The translations under genes were made by a program, and so were the position numbers. A DNA stretch of 38,733 nt from the IMG/VR virus record IMGVR_UViG_3300006030_000012, positions 1 to 38,733 of that record. One strand, given 5' to 3'. This document shows positions 29,243 through 38,359 of this stretch, piece by piece; positions within the stretch are counted from its first letter, which is position 1, and each line of letters opens with the position of its first letter. Under the pieces are notes generated by a model that had not been told where the DNA came from, made no database searches, and worked only from the letters and a program-made list of their open reading frames with translations. The DNA comes from a virus.

Positions 29243-31430
29243 CATGCTCCCCGGCAAGTACGACCCGAGCTACACGCCGATCCCGAAGCCGCGCGTTCTG
29301 AACGGAGACACGGGCCTTCTCGTTCCTGACCAGGGGCCGATCGACGACGAAGAGTTCGCCTTTATTCTGCGCCAGGCGATCGAGAACGCTCAGAGCTACA
29401 TCGACAGCTACCTCGCGCCCGAGCGCGAAGCGGCGATGGCGTACTACCTCGGCGACAAGTTCGGCAACGAGGAAGACGGGCGCTCGCAGGTCGTTCTGAC
29501 GGAAGTGCGCGACACGATCCTGGCGATGCTGCCGTCGCTGCTGCGGATCTTCACGGGTCCGGAGAAGGTCGTCGAGTTCGTGCCGAAGATGCCGGAAGAC
29601 ATCGAAGCCGCCGAGCAGGCCACAGACCTGATCAATTACATTTTCATGCAGGAGAACCCCGGCTTCAGGATCCTGCACGACGCCATGAAGGACGCTTTGA
29701 TCCTCAAGACCGGCGTCATCACCTGGTACAAGGTCGACGACGAGAGCGTCGAGTATTACTCGTACTCCGGTTTGACGGCTGACGAAATGATGATGATCCA
29801 GAACGAGCCTGGGGTCTTCATCGAAGAGATGCTTGAGGAGTTCGACGCGTCGATCGGCGTGCCGTTCTATTCGCTGCGGATCCGCAAGACGAAGCGCACG
29901 CCGCGCTACGTCGTCGAGTGCATTCCGCCCGAGCAGTTCCTAATCGACAGCGAAGCGACCAATATCGACGACGCGATCTATGTCGGGCGCCGCAAGCTGG
30001 CGACGGTCTCCGAGCTGGTGGCGATGGGCTACGACCGCGACATCATCGAGCAGAACGCCGGCACGGGCGGCTTTGAAGAGAACCTTGAGGTTCTTGTCCG
30101 CAATCCGGCAGATCAGTCGTTTTTTGGCATCACAAACGCAACAGACGAAACGACCGATCGCGTTTTCTACGTCGAAAGCTATGTGCGGGTCGACAAGGAC
30201 GGCGACGGCATCGCCGAGCTGCACAAAGTCTGCTCTGTCGGCAATGGCGCCTACATCTTGCATGACGAGGTCGTGCAGCATGCGCCGTTTGCAATCCTCT
30301 CGCCGGATCCGACGCCGCACACGATTTTCGGTCAGTCGATCGCCGACCAGACGATGGATCTGCAGCTGATCAAGTCGACGATCATGCGCGCGACCCTCGA
30401 CAGCCTGGCGCAGTCGATCCATCCGCGCATGGCAGTGGTCGAGGGCCAAGTGAACCTCGACGACGCCATGAATACGGAAACTGGCGCCCTGGTGAGAGTG
30501 CGTCAGCCTGGCGCGATCGCTCCTCTTGTCGAGCCGTTTGTCGGCCAAGCCGCCCTCGGCGTGCTGGCCTACATGGACGAGATCAAGACGCAGCGCACGG
30601 GCATCTCGCGCGCCTCGCAGGGCCTTGATGCAGACGTGCTGCAGTCGACCACCCGCGCGGCTGTCCAGGCGCAGCTGTCGTCGTCCCAGGAGCGCATCGA
30701 GATGATCGCGCGCCTGTTCGCTGATGGCTTGAAGCGGTGCTTCCAGGGCCTTCTGAAGCTCGTCGTGCAGCACCAGGACAAGCCGAAGATTGTCCGCTTG
30801 CGGAATAAGTTCGTCCCGATCGACCCGCGCGGCTGGGACGACGGCATGGACATGACGGTCAACATTGCCCTTGGCCGCGGCTCCGACGACCAGCGCATGG
30901 CCTTCCTGATGCAGATCATCCAGCAGCAGAAGGAGATCATCCAGGTCTACGGGCCGTTCAACCCGCTCGTCGATCTCAACCAGCTGCGCGATGCTCTGGC
31001 CGAAGTGACACAGCTTGCCGGCTTCCAAGATCCGACGAAGTTCTGGAAAGAGATCAACCCGCAAGAAGTGCAGGCCTACATGCAGCAGATGGCCGGCAAC
31101 AAGAAGCAGGATCCGGCGGAGATGCTGGCCGGTGTCGAGGCCGAGAAGATCAAGGCGGACATCCTGATCAACGCCGCTAAGCAGGAACTCGAGCGCAACA
31201 AGGCGATGGCCCAAGCCGACATCGAGCGCGACAAGCTCTTCGTCGACGCCATGATTCGCGCGACAGAGCTGCAGGCTAAGTACGGCACGCAGGTCGACAT
31301 CGCCATGATCAAGGGCGAGGTCGATCGCCAGCGTGAAGAAATTCGTGCCATGTTCAGTGCGGCGCAGACGCAACAGGTTGCGCCGGAGCCGCAACCCATG
31401 CCGATGCAGATGCCACCGATGGGGATGTGA
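29235..31430 (+). CDS. Portal protein, P22-like size class
   Basis: A 731-residue portal forming the ring through which DNA enters and leaves the head. ATG 29235 is used (ATGAATGA overlap, GAAGGGA upstream) rather than the earlier in-frame start. Typical segments are REAAMAYYLGDKFGNEEDGR, VVLTEVRDTILAMLPSLLRI near the N-terminus, and VESYVRVDKDGDGIAELHKV in the middle. The C-terminal 100 residues form a long helix (DILINAAKQELERNKAMAQA) consistent with a barrel, ending in Gln/Met/Pro-rich sequence. The length fits P22-type portals more than T7-type ones. Confidence 0.9.
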   Translation: MNDMLPGKYDPSYTPIPKPRVLNGDTGLLVPDQGPIDDEEFAFILRQAIENAQSYIDSYLAPEREAAMAYYLGDKFGNEEDGRSQVVLTEVRDTILAMLPSLLRIFTGPEKVVEFVPKMPEDIEAAEQATDLINYIFMQENPGFRILHDAMKDALILKTGVITWYKVDDESVEYYSYSGLTADEMMMIQNEPGVFIEEMLEEFDASIGVPFYSLRIRKTKRTPRYVVECIPPEQFLIDSEATNIDDAIYVGRRKLATVSELVAMGYDRDIIEQNAGTGGFEENLEVLVRNPADQSFFGITNATDETTDRVFYVESYVRVDKDGDGIAELHKVCSVGNGAYILHDEVVQHAPFAILSPDPTPHTIFGQSIADQTMDLQLIKSTIMRATLDSLAQSIHPRMAVVEGQVNLDDAMNTETGALVRVRQPGAIAPLVEPFVGQAALGVLAYMDEIKTQRTGISRASQGLDADVLQSTTRAAVQAQLSSSQERIEMIARLFADGLKRCFQGLLKLVVQHQDKPKIVRLRNKFVPIDPRGWDDGMDMTVNIALGRGSDDQRMAFLMQIIQQQKEIIQVYGPFNPLVDLNQLRDALAEVTQLAGFQDPTKFWKEINPQEVQAYMQQMAGNKKQDPAEMLAGVEAEKIKADILINAAKQELERNKAMAQADIERDKLFVDAMIRATELQAKYGTQVDIAMIKGEVDRQREEIRAMFSAAQTQQVAPEPQPMPMQMPPMGM

Positions 31431-31687
31431 TGTCGACCTTTGAACAGGAAGAACTCTGGCGCGAGGCCAAGAGCCTCGCAAACAGCCGAGCGGCAATGGA
31501 AGTGATCCGGCGCATTGAGCAGCGCCTGATTGATGAATGGTCGAACTCTGACCCCGAAAAGTACGACGAACGCGAGGCGTCATATCACCTCGTCCGCGCT
31601 GTTCGCACATTTCGGGACGAGCTTGCGGCGCTGGCGAGTGAGCCAGACGTGACCGCGTTCAACCGTCGCTTGAAGGGCGACCGATAA
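31430..31687 (+). CDS. Small hypothetical protein between portal and scaffold
   Basis: An 85-residue helical protein (LWREAKSLANSRAAMEVIRR, then YHLVRAVRTFRDELAALAS). ATG 31430 overlaps the portal stop and is preferred to GTG 31427. Proteins of this size and place recur in related phages. Function unknown. Confidence 0.65.
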   Translation: MSTFEQEELWREAKSLANSRAAMEVIRRIEQRLIDEWSNSDPEKYDEREASYHLVRAVRTFRDELAALASEPDVTAFNRRLKGDR

Positions 31688-31699
31688 GGGAGTAAATAC

Positions 31700-32737
31700 A
31701 TGAGTGGAGCCGAGCAGTCGCAGCCCAGCGAAATCGGCATTGCAGAAGCAGCAGACCGCATGGCGGCACTGATGGGAGCCTCTGAGGCCGAACCCACACC
31801 CGCTAAAAGTCAGCCTGCCCCTGCCGCGACCGAAGAGGTCGAGGCGTCTGCGGAAGATGTCGAAGAGACGCCTTCTGAGGATGGAGAGGCCGCAGAGACC
31901 GACGAGGTCGAAGCGTCATCCGACGAAGATGCGACAGAAGCCGCAGAGGACGACGAAGATGGTTCGGAAGGTGAGCTTTCAAATGACACGCTCGTAACCG
32001 TCAAGATTGACGGCAAGACGCAGCAGATCACTCTGAAGGAAGCACGGGAAGGCTATCAACGGCAGTCCGATTATTCGCGTCGAATGAATGTTCTCCGTCA
32101 GGAGCAACAGGCAGTCGAAGCGGTTCGCCAGCAAGTATTAGTTGAGCGATCGCAGTACGAGCAGATGCTCCCCGTCCTGCAGCAGCAGCTCCAGCAGCTG
32201 ATGCCGCAAGAACCTGATTGGGAAAAGCTGCATCGTGAAGATCCGCTGAACTACCCGCTGATCAGAGACCAGTGGCGCGACTACCAAGAGCGCCTCGCTG
32301 CGACGAGAGCCGAACAGGAACGTCTCAGCTATCTGCGTCAGCAAGAAGAGCAGATGCGCGTTCGCCAGGTCGTTCAAGAGGGCCAGAAGTGGCTCGTCGA
32401 GAAGGTGCCTGAGTGGCGCGATCAAAAGAAGTGGGACGACGCGCGTAGCAAGCTGAAGGACTATGGCCGCAAGGTCGGCTATACGGACGAAGAACTCGCG
32501 CAAGCATACGACCCACGCGCTCTTTTAGTTCTCGACAAGGCTCGCAAGTATGACGAGCTGATGGCTAATCGGCCCAAACCTGTGAAGCAGGAAGGCCCCA
32601 AGCCGTTGAAAGCGGGAACCGCGGCATCTACGCCGCGCAAGGCGACCGAAATAACGCGAATGAAACAACGTCTCGCTAAAACTGGCAGCGTCGATGACGC
32701 CGCTGCATTTTTCGGTCTACTAGACAGCAGGAGGTAA
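31700..32737 (+). CDS. Scaffolding protein
   Basis: A 345-residue protein preceded by AGGGAG. The first 93 residues are extremely acidic and Ala/Ser-rich. VTVKIDGKTQQITLKEAREG, then YQRQSDYSRRMNVLR (about 97-131) is a segment common in podovirus scaffolds. A long Gln/Glu coiled coil (130-240) and a basic C-terminus that would touch the capsid shell follow. Its position directly before the major capsid gene is standard for a scaffold. Confidence 0.82.
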   Translation: MSGAEQSQPSEIGIAEAADRMAALMGASEAEPTPAKSQPAPAATEEVEASAEDVEETPSEDGEAAETDEVEASSDEDATEAAEDDEDGSEGELSNDTLVTVKIDGKTQQITLKEAREGYQRQSDYSRRMNVLRQEQQAVEAVRQQVLVERSQYEQMLPVLQQQLQQLMPQEPDWEKLHREDPLNYPLIRDQWRDYQERLAATRAEQERLSYLRQQEEQMRVRQVVQEGQKWLVEKVPEWRDQKKWDDARSKLKDYGRKVGYTDEELAQAYDPRALLVLDKARKYDELMANRPKPVKQEGPKPLKAGTAASTPRKATEITRMKQRLAKTGSVDDAAAFFGLLDSRR

Positions 32738-32741
32738 GCCA

Positions 32742-33722
32742 ATGGCTTCCGTTTCTAAAGTAACGACGTATGACGCGTCGAATGCGATCCGCGAGGATCT
32801 CGCCAACATCATCTACGACATCTCCCCGGTTGATACGCCGTTCATGTCGAACGTCGGTCGTGACACCGCATCGAACACTTACTTCGAGTGGCAGACCGAT
32901 GAACTCGCTGCCGCAGCCGCGAACGCAGCCGTAGAAGGTGCAGACGCCGGCAATGCCGACTTCGATGCCACTCTGCGCGTGGCGAACTACGCACAGATCT
33001 CGACCAAGGTCGTCTCGGTGTCGAACACCTCTGATGCCGTCAACACTGCCGGCATGAAGACCGTCATGGCCTACCAGCAGGCCAAGAAGGCAAAAGAGCT
33101 GAAGCGCGATATGGAGTTCGTTCTCCTCCGCAACCAGGCTGCTTCTGCCGGTAACAACTCGACGGCTCGCAACACTGCAGGCTTGCCTGCGTGGCTGCAG
33201 ACGAACGTCCAGGCTAACGCCGCGACGAAAGGCACGATGTCTGGCGCCGGCGGCAACGGCTACCCGAACGCTGCGTGGACGAACCTCTCGACCTCGACCG
33301 ATGTCGCGTTCACCGAAGCGATGCTCAAGACTGCCCAGCAGCAGGCTTGGTCGCAGGGCGGCAATCCGTCGATCCTCATGGTTGGCCCGTACAACAAGAC
33401 CGTCGCCTCGGCGTTTGCTGGTCTCGCAGAACAGCGCGTGACCTACAACCAGGTCAAGCCGCTCAAGATCATTGCAACCGCCGATGTCTACCTCGGCGAT
33501 TTCGGTGAGCTTGCGATCGTTCCGAACCGCTTCCAGCCCGAGAACTTCGCGTTCGTTCTTGATCCGGAATACGCCTCGGTCTCGTACCTGCGTCCGTTCC
33601 GCGTCATCGACATCGCCCCGACAGGCGACAGCGTGAAGAAGGAACTCGTGGTCGAGTACGGCCTCCGCGTGAAGAACGAGAAGGCTCACGCGATCATCGC
33701 CAACCTCACGACCTCGGCGTGA
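32742..33722 (+). CDS. Major capsid protein, SU10-type
   Basis: A 326-residue coat protein behind a strong AGGAGG. The opening (YDASNAIREDLANIIYDISP, then VDTPFMSNVGRDTASNTYFEWQ) is characteristic of the SU10/DUF5309 major capsid family with the HK97 fold. Further segments include RDMEFVLLRNQAASAGNN and VYLGDFGELAIVPNRF. It is followed by a hairpin terminator that probably limits readthrough and keeps capsid mRNA most abundant. Confidence 0.92.
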   Translation: MASVSKVTTYDASNAIREDLANIIYDISPVDTPFMSNVGRDTASNTYFEWQTDELAAAAANAAVEGADAGNADFDATLRVANYAQISTKVVSVSNTSDAVNTAGMKTVMAYQQAKKAKELKRDMEFVLLRNQAASAGNNSTARNTAGLPAWLQTNVQANAATKGTMSGAGGNGYPNAAWTNLSTSTDVAFTEAMLKTAQQQAWSQGGNPSILMVGPYNKTVASAFAGLAEQRVTYNQVKPLKIIATADVYLGDFGELAIVPNRFQPENFAFVLDPEYASVSYLRPFRVIDIAPTGDSVKKELVVEYGLRVKNEKAHAIIANLTTSA

Positions 33723-33730
33723 TGAATAAG

Positions 33731-33757
33731 GAGGGCGGGGCAACCCGCCCTCTCTTT
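33731..33757 (+). terminator. Terminator after the major capsid gene
   Basis: GAGGGCGGG (33731-33739), tetraloop GCAA (GNRA type), CCCGCCCTC (33744-33752), then TCTTT. A 9-bp perfect stem with a short T tract. Incomplete termination would still allow the adaptor and tail genes to be expressed. Confidence 0.85.
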
Positions 33758-33771
33758 ATCGGAGAGGATTG

Positions 33772-34098
33772 ATGGCGGAAGAGTTTGCGCCTGGCAGTTT
33801 CAATCTCGGCAGTGACGAGTTCACCGGCTCGATGACAAAGATGCACATCACGCCTGACGGCAAGATGCACATCGAGAACATTTACCAAGTTGACCAGATC
33901 GTCGAGCAGGCGAAAGCCGAACGCGATGAAGTTTCTCGCACGTCAAAAACGGGCGACATGGTGAAGGTGGCAAGCCTTCCAATGCACGTTTATCTAGAAC
34001 TTCTCCAGCGCAACGTCATTGGCGATAAGCCGGCGATGCGTCGCTGGTTGGCCTCTGATGAGGCTGCTCCGTATCGCACGCACTGGATGAAGAGCTAA
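33772..34098 (+). CDS. Conserved hypothetical protein after capsid gene
   Basis: A 108-residue protein from ATG 33772 behind GGAGAGG. The N-terminus has GSMTKMHITPDGKMHIENIY, the middle a charged helix (DQIVEQAKAERDEVSR), and the end YLELLQRNVIGDKPAMRRWL then EAAPYRTHWMKS. I recognise the general pattern from podovirus head-tail regions but no assigned role. Stop overlaps the adaptor start (TAATG). Confidence 0.65.
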   Translation: MAEEFAPGSFNLGSDEFTGSMTKMHITPDGKMHIENIYQVDQIVEQAKAERDEVSRTSKTGDMVKVASLPMHVYLELLQRNVIGDKPAMRRWLASDEAAPYRTHWMKS

Positions 34099-34715
34099 TG
34101 GCGACGATCACGAACTACACGACGCTGCAAAGCACGATCGCCGACTATCTGAACCGCGCGGATCTGACGGCTCAGATCCCGACGTTTATTCAGATGGCCG
34201 AAGCCGACATGAACACGCGTCTCCGCACGCGCGAGATGATCGTGCGGGCAGAGGCGACGAGCAACAATGAATACGTTCAGCTGCCGTCCGATTGGGTTGA
34301 GGCGATCAACCTGCACATCGTCGACGGCAAGCAGCCGCTGCGGTTCGTGACGCTCGACGAAGCCGATCGCATCGTCGCCGAGAAATACTACACGCAGGTC
34401 ATCGCGTATTCGCTGATGAACGGCGCTCTTGAGCTGGTCCCTGCGCCTGGCGCCGATGTCGACATCGAGATGATCTACTACGGAAAGATCCCGGCGCTCT
34501 CAGCTCAACAGGCAACGAACTGGCTTCTGACGAAGGCGCCAGACGTTTACCTGTACGGATCTCTCTTGCACGCGCAACCGTTCCTCATGGACGACCAGCG
34601 CATGCCAGTCTTCGCAACTCTTTACAACTCTCGTATCGAAGCCCTAAACGAAGAGAGCATGAAATCAACCCACAGCGGTTCGCCGCTGGTTGCTAGAGCC
34701 AGGAGGGTCTACTAA
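34098..34715 (+). CDS. Head-tail adaptor protein
   Basis: A 205-residue protein. TLQSTIADYLNRADLTAQIP, then TFIQMAEADMNTRLRTREMI, with the later QLPSDWVEAINLHI and WLLTKAPDVYLYGSLLHAQP, is the recognisable pattern of the phage adaptor family that docks under the portal in SU10- and P22-like particles. Overlaps the next gene by one base. Confidence 0.82.
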   Translation: MATITNYTTLQSTIADYLNRADLTAQIPTFIQMAEADMNTRLRTREMIVRAEATSNNEYVQLPSDWVEAINLHIVDGKQPLRFVTLDEADRIVAEKYYTQVIAYSLMNGALELVPAPGADVDIEMIYYGKIPALSAQQATNWLLTKAPDVYLYGSLLHAQPFLMDDQRMPVFATLYNSRIEALNEESMKSTHSGSPLVARARRVY

Positions 34716-35107
34716 TGGCCGGATTGAGTAACTACGCTGAAGACCTCGTCCTAGACTGGCTCTTCACTGCAAACGCCGCAACGCGCCCGACTTCGTGGTA
34801 CGTCGCGCTTTACACGGTGGCGCCAGGCGAAGGCGGCGGCGGTACTGAAGTGGCCGGCGGATCCTACGCGCGCCAGGCTGCGACGTTCACTGTGTCTGGA
34901 ACGGCGCCCACAACGGCATCGAACAGCGGCGCCATTGAGTTCCCGACCGCAACAGGCAGCTGGGGAACGATCGTCGCTGCAGGCGTATTCGACGCGTCTA
35001 CCTCTGGCAACCTGATCGCATTTGCAGACCTGACGGCGTCAAAGACGATCTCGTCTGGTGACGTGTTGCGCTTCAACGCCGGCACTCTGACGATCACGTT
35101 GGACTGA
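34715..35107 (+). CDS. Gp80-like tail fibre/structural protein
   Basis: A 130-residue beta-rich protein. GLSNYAEDLVLDWLFTANA, then RPTSWYVALYTVAPGEGGGG and SYARQAATFTVSG match the small phage structural family often labelled putative tail fibre (gp80). AGGAGG precedes the start. The last strands (LIAFADLTASKTISSGDVLR) fit the same fold. Confidence 0.7.
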   Translation: MAGLSNYAEDLVLDWLFTANAATRPTSWYVALYTVAPGEGGGGTEVAGGSYARQAATFTVSGTAPTTASNSGAIEFPTATGSWGTIVAAGVFDASTSGNLIAFADLTASKTISSGDVLRFNAGTLTITLD

Positions 35108-35110
35108 TAG

Positions 35111-35875
35111 ATGTCTGACTATGGCGTCGCAAATTACGGCGATGGGCTATATGGCGAAGGCTATGTAGTCACTGCTGCCGTAGCTATTGCGGCGTCATCT
35201 GCAGCTGCAGCCTCGGCCACCTATCTGGCCGGGGCGTCTGCAGTTTCTGCGTCTCAATCGACCGCTGCAGCTGATGCTGTCAGGGTCGTTGACGTCACGT
35301 TCCAGGCGGCTGTCACGACATCGACAGCCGCGGCTGCTGCTAACACGCAGCTGCCTTCGTGTCACATCGTTGCCACATCGAGCATGTCGGCAGCGGCACA
35401 GCGGTTGGCATCAGCCGCTGCGGCGATCGTGTCGTCGTCAACTATGGCGGCAATCGGCCAGCGCGTGTCGGAAGTGCAGGCGGCTGCGGCTAGTACGTCA
35501 AGCGGTGCGGCTGATCCGTACATCGCAACGCTCGCCGCCGCTGATATTGTCATCTCGAGCAGTGCGGCAGCAGCTGCAGTTCGTGTTCTTAGTGCAGCCG
35601 AAGCGATTGTCGTTCAGAGCGCCGCAAGCGCCGGCGCAGTCGCCGACTTCTCGGCGCAGGAAAGCATCACGATCACGTCGTCGATGTCGGCAGGCGTGAT
35701 CCGCATCCAGTTCGGCGGGGCGTCAATCGTCATCACGTCGAACATGGTGGCAAATGGACGGTATCTGTGGGAGAAAGAAACCGTCGACCCCGATATTTGG
35801 GCGTCTCAATCTGTGGCGCCTGCCGCGTGGACCGTTCTTCCGTCGAGCAGCGCAAGCTGGCAGGCGGTTAACTGA
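35111..35875 (+). CDS. Ala/Ser-rich repetitive tail protein
   Basis: A 254-residue protein. It opens with DYGVANYGDGLYGEGY. Residues 20-215 are a degenerate repeat of about 30 residues, each like AxxIVxSSSMxAxAxRVxxAxAA, predicted to form alternating strands. It closes with PDIWASQSVAPAAWTVLPSS, a Trp-containing end seen in some phage tail proteins. Probably a fibre or spike stalk. No catalytic motif. Confidence 0.6.
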   Translation: MSDYGVANYGDGLYGEGYVVTAAVAIAASSAAAASATYLAGASAVSASQSTAAADAVRVVDVTFQAAVTTSTAAAAANTQLPSCHIVATSSMSAAAQRLASAAAAIVSSSTMAAIGQRVSEVQAAAASTSSGAADPYIATLAAADIVISSSAAAAAVRVLSAAEAIVVQSAASAGAVADFSAQESITITSSMSAGVIRIQFGGASIVITSNMVANGRYLWEKETVDPDIWASQSVAPAAWTVLPSSSASWQAVN

Positions 35876-35887
35876 GGGAGCCGATAG

Positions 35888-36790
35888 ATGGCTGACAGTT
35901 ATACAACCAACCTAAACCTCACAAAGCCAGAGGTTGGCGGAAGTCGTGACACCTGGGGAACCAAGGTCAATGGCGACCTAGACAGCATTGATACCGTCTT
36001 TAATGCGGCTGGCAACGGCACGTCTGTCGGCCTCAATGTTGGCACTGGCAAGACGCTGACGATCAATGGAACCGTCAGCGCGACGACGGCAGTCAATCTC
36101 GACACAGGTCTTGTTATCAACGAGAGCGGCGCCGACAAGGATGTCCGCATCGAAGGCGACACTGACGCAAACCTTCTCTTCACCGATGCGTCGACCGATC
36201 GCGTCGGCATTGGCACAAACACCCCATCAGTAAAGCTTGACGTTGCCGGACCAAGTGGGGTTATCGCCCGTTTTAAGTTTGCTACTGGCGGATCTGCACA
36301 AATCCAAAGCTACTCGGGTGGTGTTGAGTTCACAACGCCAGATGCAGATGCCTATTACGGATCTGCTTTTGCCACAGGTGCTGTGCGTATTTACTCCGGT
36401 AACGCAGAGCGTATTCGTCTGGCAAGCGATGGAAAAGTAGGAATTGGAACGCAGTCTCCCGCAGCGATCTTAGACGTTGGCGGAAACATCGCGCAGAACG
36501 CTGTCGCCGTATCTGCGTCTGCTGTCGACTGCTCTGCAGGAAACTACTTCACGAAGACTGCAACCGGCGCATTGACCTGGACGTTTACAAACGTCCCGGC
36601 ATCTCGCGCGGTTGCCTTTGCTCTTGCGCTAACAAACGGTGGCGCCGGAACACAAACATGGCCGGCTGCAGTTGTGTGGAACGGTGGATCTGCTCCTACG
36701 CTTCAAACAAGCGGAACTGACATCCTGGTATTCATTACGAGTGACGGCGGCACAACGTGGCGCGGCGTTCGCGCATGGAAGCAGGCGTAA
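35888..36790 (+). CDS. Tail fibre protein
   Basis: A 300-residue protein. The N-terminus ([20 protein letters not shown], then [14 protein letters not shown]) is a common attachment domain of podovirus tail fibres. The stalk includes [20 protein letters not shown], a typical fibre repeat (VGIGT.SP...LDV) that occurs twice (again [14 protein letters not shown]). The C-terminal 100 residues ([20 protein letters not shown] and onward) would form the receptor-facing tip or the base for the next protein. Confidence 0.8.
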   Translation: MADSYTTNLNLTKPEVGGSRDTWGTKVNGDLDSIDTVFNAAGNGTSVGLNVGTGKTLTINGTVSATTAVNLDTGLVINESGADKDVRIEGDTDANLLFTDASTDRVGIGTNTPSVKLDVAGPSGVIARFKFATGGSAQIQSYSGGVEFTTPDADAYYGSAFATGAVRIYSGNAERIRLASDGKVGIGTQSPAAILDVGGNIAQNAVAVSASAVDCSAGNYFTKTATGALTWTFTNVPASRAVAFALALTNGGAGTQTWPAAVVWNGGSAPTLQTSGTDILVFITSDGGTTWRGVRAWKQA

Positions 36791-36794
36791 GACA

Positions 36795-37616
36795 ATGAAC
36801 GCTCAACTTCTTGAACTTATTTCTGGATCAAGCAGCAATGACGCTGCTCCTCCAGGTCAAGAGGCATACACAACGCCTGGTACTTATACATGGGTTGCAC
36901 CGTCTGGCGTGACAAGCGTGTGCGTTGTTTGCGTTGGTGGCGGCGGCGGCGGCGCAAGCAGCGGGAATAATCCCGGTGGCGGTGGCGCACTTGCGTATGC
37001 GAACAACATAAGCGTCACTTCAGGCTCTTCATATACCGTTGTCGTTGGCTCTGGAGGCGGGGTTGGAAGCGACGGAGGTAACTCAAGTTTTAATGGAACT
37101 ACAGTAAGAGCGGGGGGTGGCGCCCGAGGTGTAGGTACAAGCGCAGCATCTACCGCTGCCGGAGGTTCTGTTCTAAATGGGTCGGGCGGCGCTGGAGGCC
37201 CAGCTAACGGAGGCAACGGTGGCAGCGGTGGCGGCGGTGGTGGCGCTGGTGGTTACTCGGGAACTGGCGGTACTGGAGGAGGTGCCGGCTATGACGGAAC
37301 AGCTGGAAGTGGTGGCGGTGGCGGCGGCGGCGGCTCTGGAAACGGGAGTTTTGGTGGTGGCGGCGGCGGCGTTGGCATTTTAGGCCAAGGGAGTAACGGA
37401 TCTGGTGGTGCTTTTAATTCTGACGGTGGAGCAGGTTTTACTGGTGGCGGAGGGTCCGGCGGAAGCAGAGCGTCTACTAAAAACGGCGGTGCTTATGGCG
37501 GCGGCGGCGCTGGTGGATACAGCTCCAATCTATCAGGTGTTGGAGCAAATGGCGCTGTGAGAATAATTTGGGGCGCAGGACGCGCCTTCCCTTCAACTAA
37601 TACGGGGAACGTCTAA
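36795..37616 (+). CDS. Glycine-rich distal fibre/adhesin protein
   Basis: A 273-residue protein from ATG 36795; a longer in-frame start at 36639 lies inside the fibre gene. The N-terminal 50 residues include YTTPGTYTWVAPSGVTSVCV, the typical entry to a Gly_rich domain. Residues about 55-255 consist of runs of three to eight Gly with Ser, Ala and Asn, as in phage tip adhesins that build polyglycine-helix sandwiches and recognise receptors through short loops. It ends GAVRIIWG, the usual closing strand of the family. Repetitive coding DNA could recombine and change specificity. Confidence 0.7.
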   Translation: MNAQLLELISGSSSNDAAPPGQEAYTTPGTYTWVAPSGVTSVCVVCVGGGGGGASSGNNPGGGGALAYANNISVTSGSSYTVVVGSGGGVGSDGGNSSFNGTTVRAGGGARGVGTSAASTAAGGSVLNGSGGAGGPANGGNGGSGGGGGGAGGYSGTGGTGGGAGYDGTAGSGGGGGGGGSGNGSFGGGGGGVGILGQGSNGSGGAFNSDGGAGFTGGGGSGGSRASTKNGGAYGGGGAGGYSSNLSGVGANGAVRIIWGAGRAFPSTNTGNV

Positions 37617-38101
37617 TGTTCATTCAAATTAAGGACGGCCAACCTTTCGGTTATCCGGTCACAGACGAAAACCTTCGCGCGCTAATCCCGCCGAACGTCT
37701 CACTGCCTCAGTATCCGCTGACGGTTGATGTTCTCCCGTTTGGTTTTGCGTTGTACGAGTACGCACAAAAACCTGAGTTCCCGCTTTCAGACTTTAAGGT
37801 TGTGGAAGAAGGAACTCCGGTCTGGACGAGAGACGATATTCGCGGAGAATACGTTACTCAAGTCTGGATTGTCCGCGACATGACGCCAGCAGAGCAGCAG
37901 GCTGCGATTGACTATCAATGGTCAGTTGTTCGCAACGAGCGCGACAGCAAGCTGCAGGCATGCGATTGGACGCAGCTTCCCGACGTGCCATTGACGCCGG
38001 CTCAAGTCGAACAGTGGCGCGTGTATCGCCAGCAGCTCCGTAATGTCACAAACCAGCCTGATCCGTTTAACATTACCTGGCCGGTTGCGCCGCAGGCATA
38101 A
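37616..38101 (+). CDS. Tail fibre assembly chaperone-like protein
   Basis: A 161-residue protein. The C-terminal third (VVRNERDSKLQACDWTQLPD, then VPLTPAQVEQWRVYRQQLRN) is the signature of the phage tail assembly chaperone family (RD..L..CDWTQLPD), usually located just after fibre genes. It would assist folding or attachment of the fibre and Gly-rich tip. Coupled by a TAATG overlap. Confidence 0.82.
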   Translation: MFIQIKDGQPFGYPVTDENLRALIPPNVSLPQYPLTVDVLPFGFALYEYAQKPEFPLSDFKVVEEGTPVWTRDDIRGEYVTQVWIVRDMTPAEQQAAIDYQWSVVRNERDSKLQACDWTQLPDVPLTPAQVEQWRVYRQQLRNVTNQPDPFNITWPVAPQA

Positions 38102-38125
38102 CGAGTTGCGTATGGAGCAACGGCG

Positions 38126-38359
38126 ATGGATTTGCAAAACGTCCTCAACTTTTCGATCGGTGCGGTCCTCGCCGCTCTAGGTTGGTTCGCCCGTCAACTG
38201 TGGGACGCCGTCGCGGCGCTCCGCGAAGATGTAAGAAGCCTTGAGCGGGATCTCCCTCGGCACTATGTGCGGAGGGATGACTTTCTTGAGGCGATGCGCC
38301 GCATAGAGGACATGGTCGGGAAGATCTTCGACAAGCTCGACGGGAAACAAGACAAATGA
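38126..38359 (+). CDS. Small membrane protein of the lysis module (one TM plus coiled coil)
   Basis: A 77-residue protein. Residues about 6-25 form one transmembrane helix (VLNFSIGAVLAALGWFARQL), followed by a charged coiled coil (LREDVRSLERDLPRHYV and FLEAMRRIEDMVGKIFDKLD). It lies immediately before the 3TM holin (ATGA overlap), so it may be a holin partner, antiholin or spanin-like protein. There is no lipobox. Confidence 0.65.
   Translation: MDLQNVLNFSIGAVLAALGWFARQLWDAVAALREDVRSLERDLPRHYVRRDDFLEAMRRIEDMVGKIFDKLDGKQDK

Noticed and set aside
29940-31610. 556-codon open frame on the minus strand
   Set aside because: It is the mirror of the portal gene. The plus frame has clear portal sequence, good ribosome sites and coupling, whereas the minus product is Arg/His/Leu-rich without motifs, as expected from GC-rich shadow frames.
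36884-37560. Gly-rich repeats as a diversity-generating retroelement target
   Set aside because: No reverse transcriptase gene and no template-repeat copy elsewhere in the closed genome.
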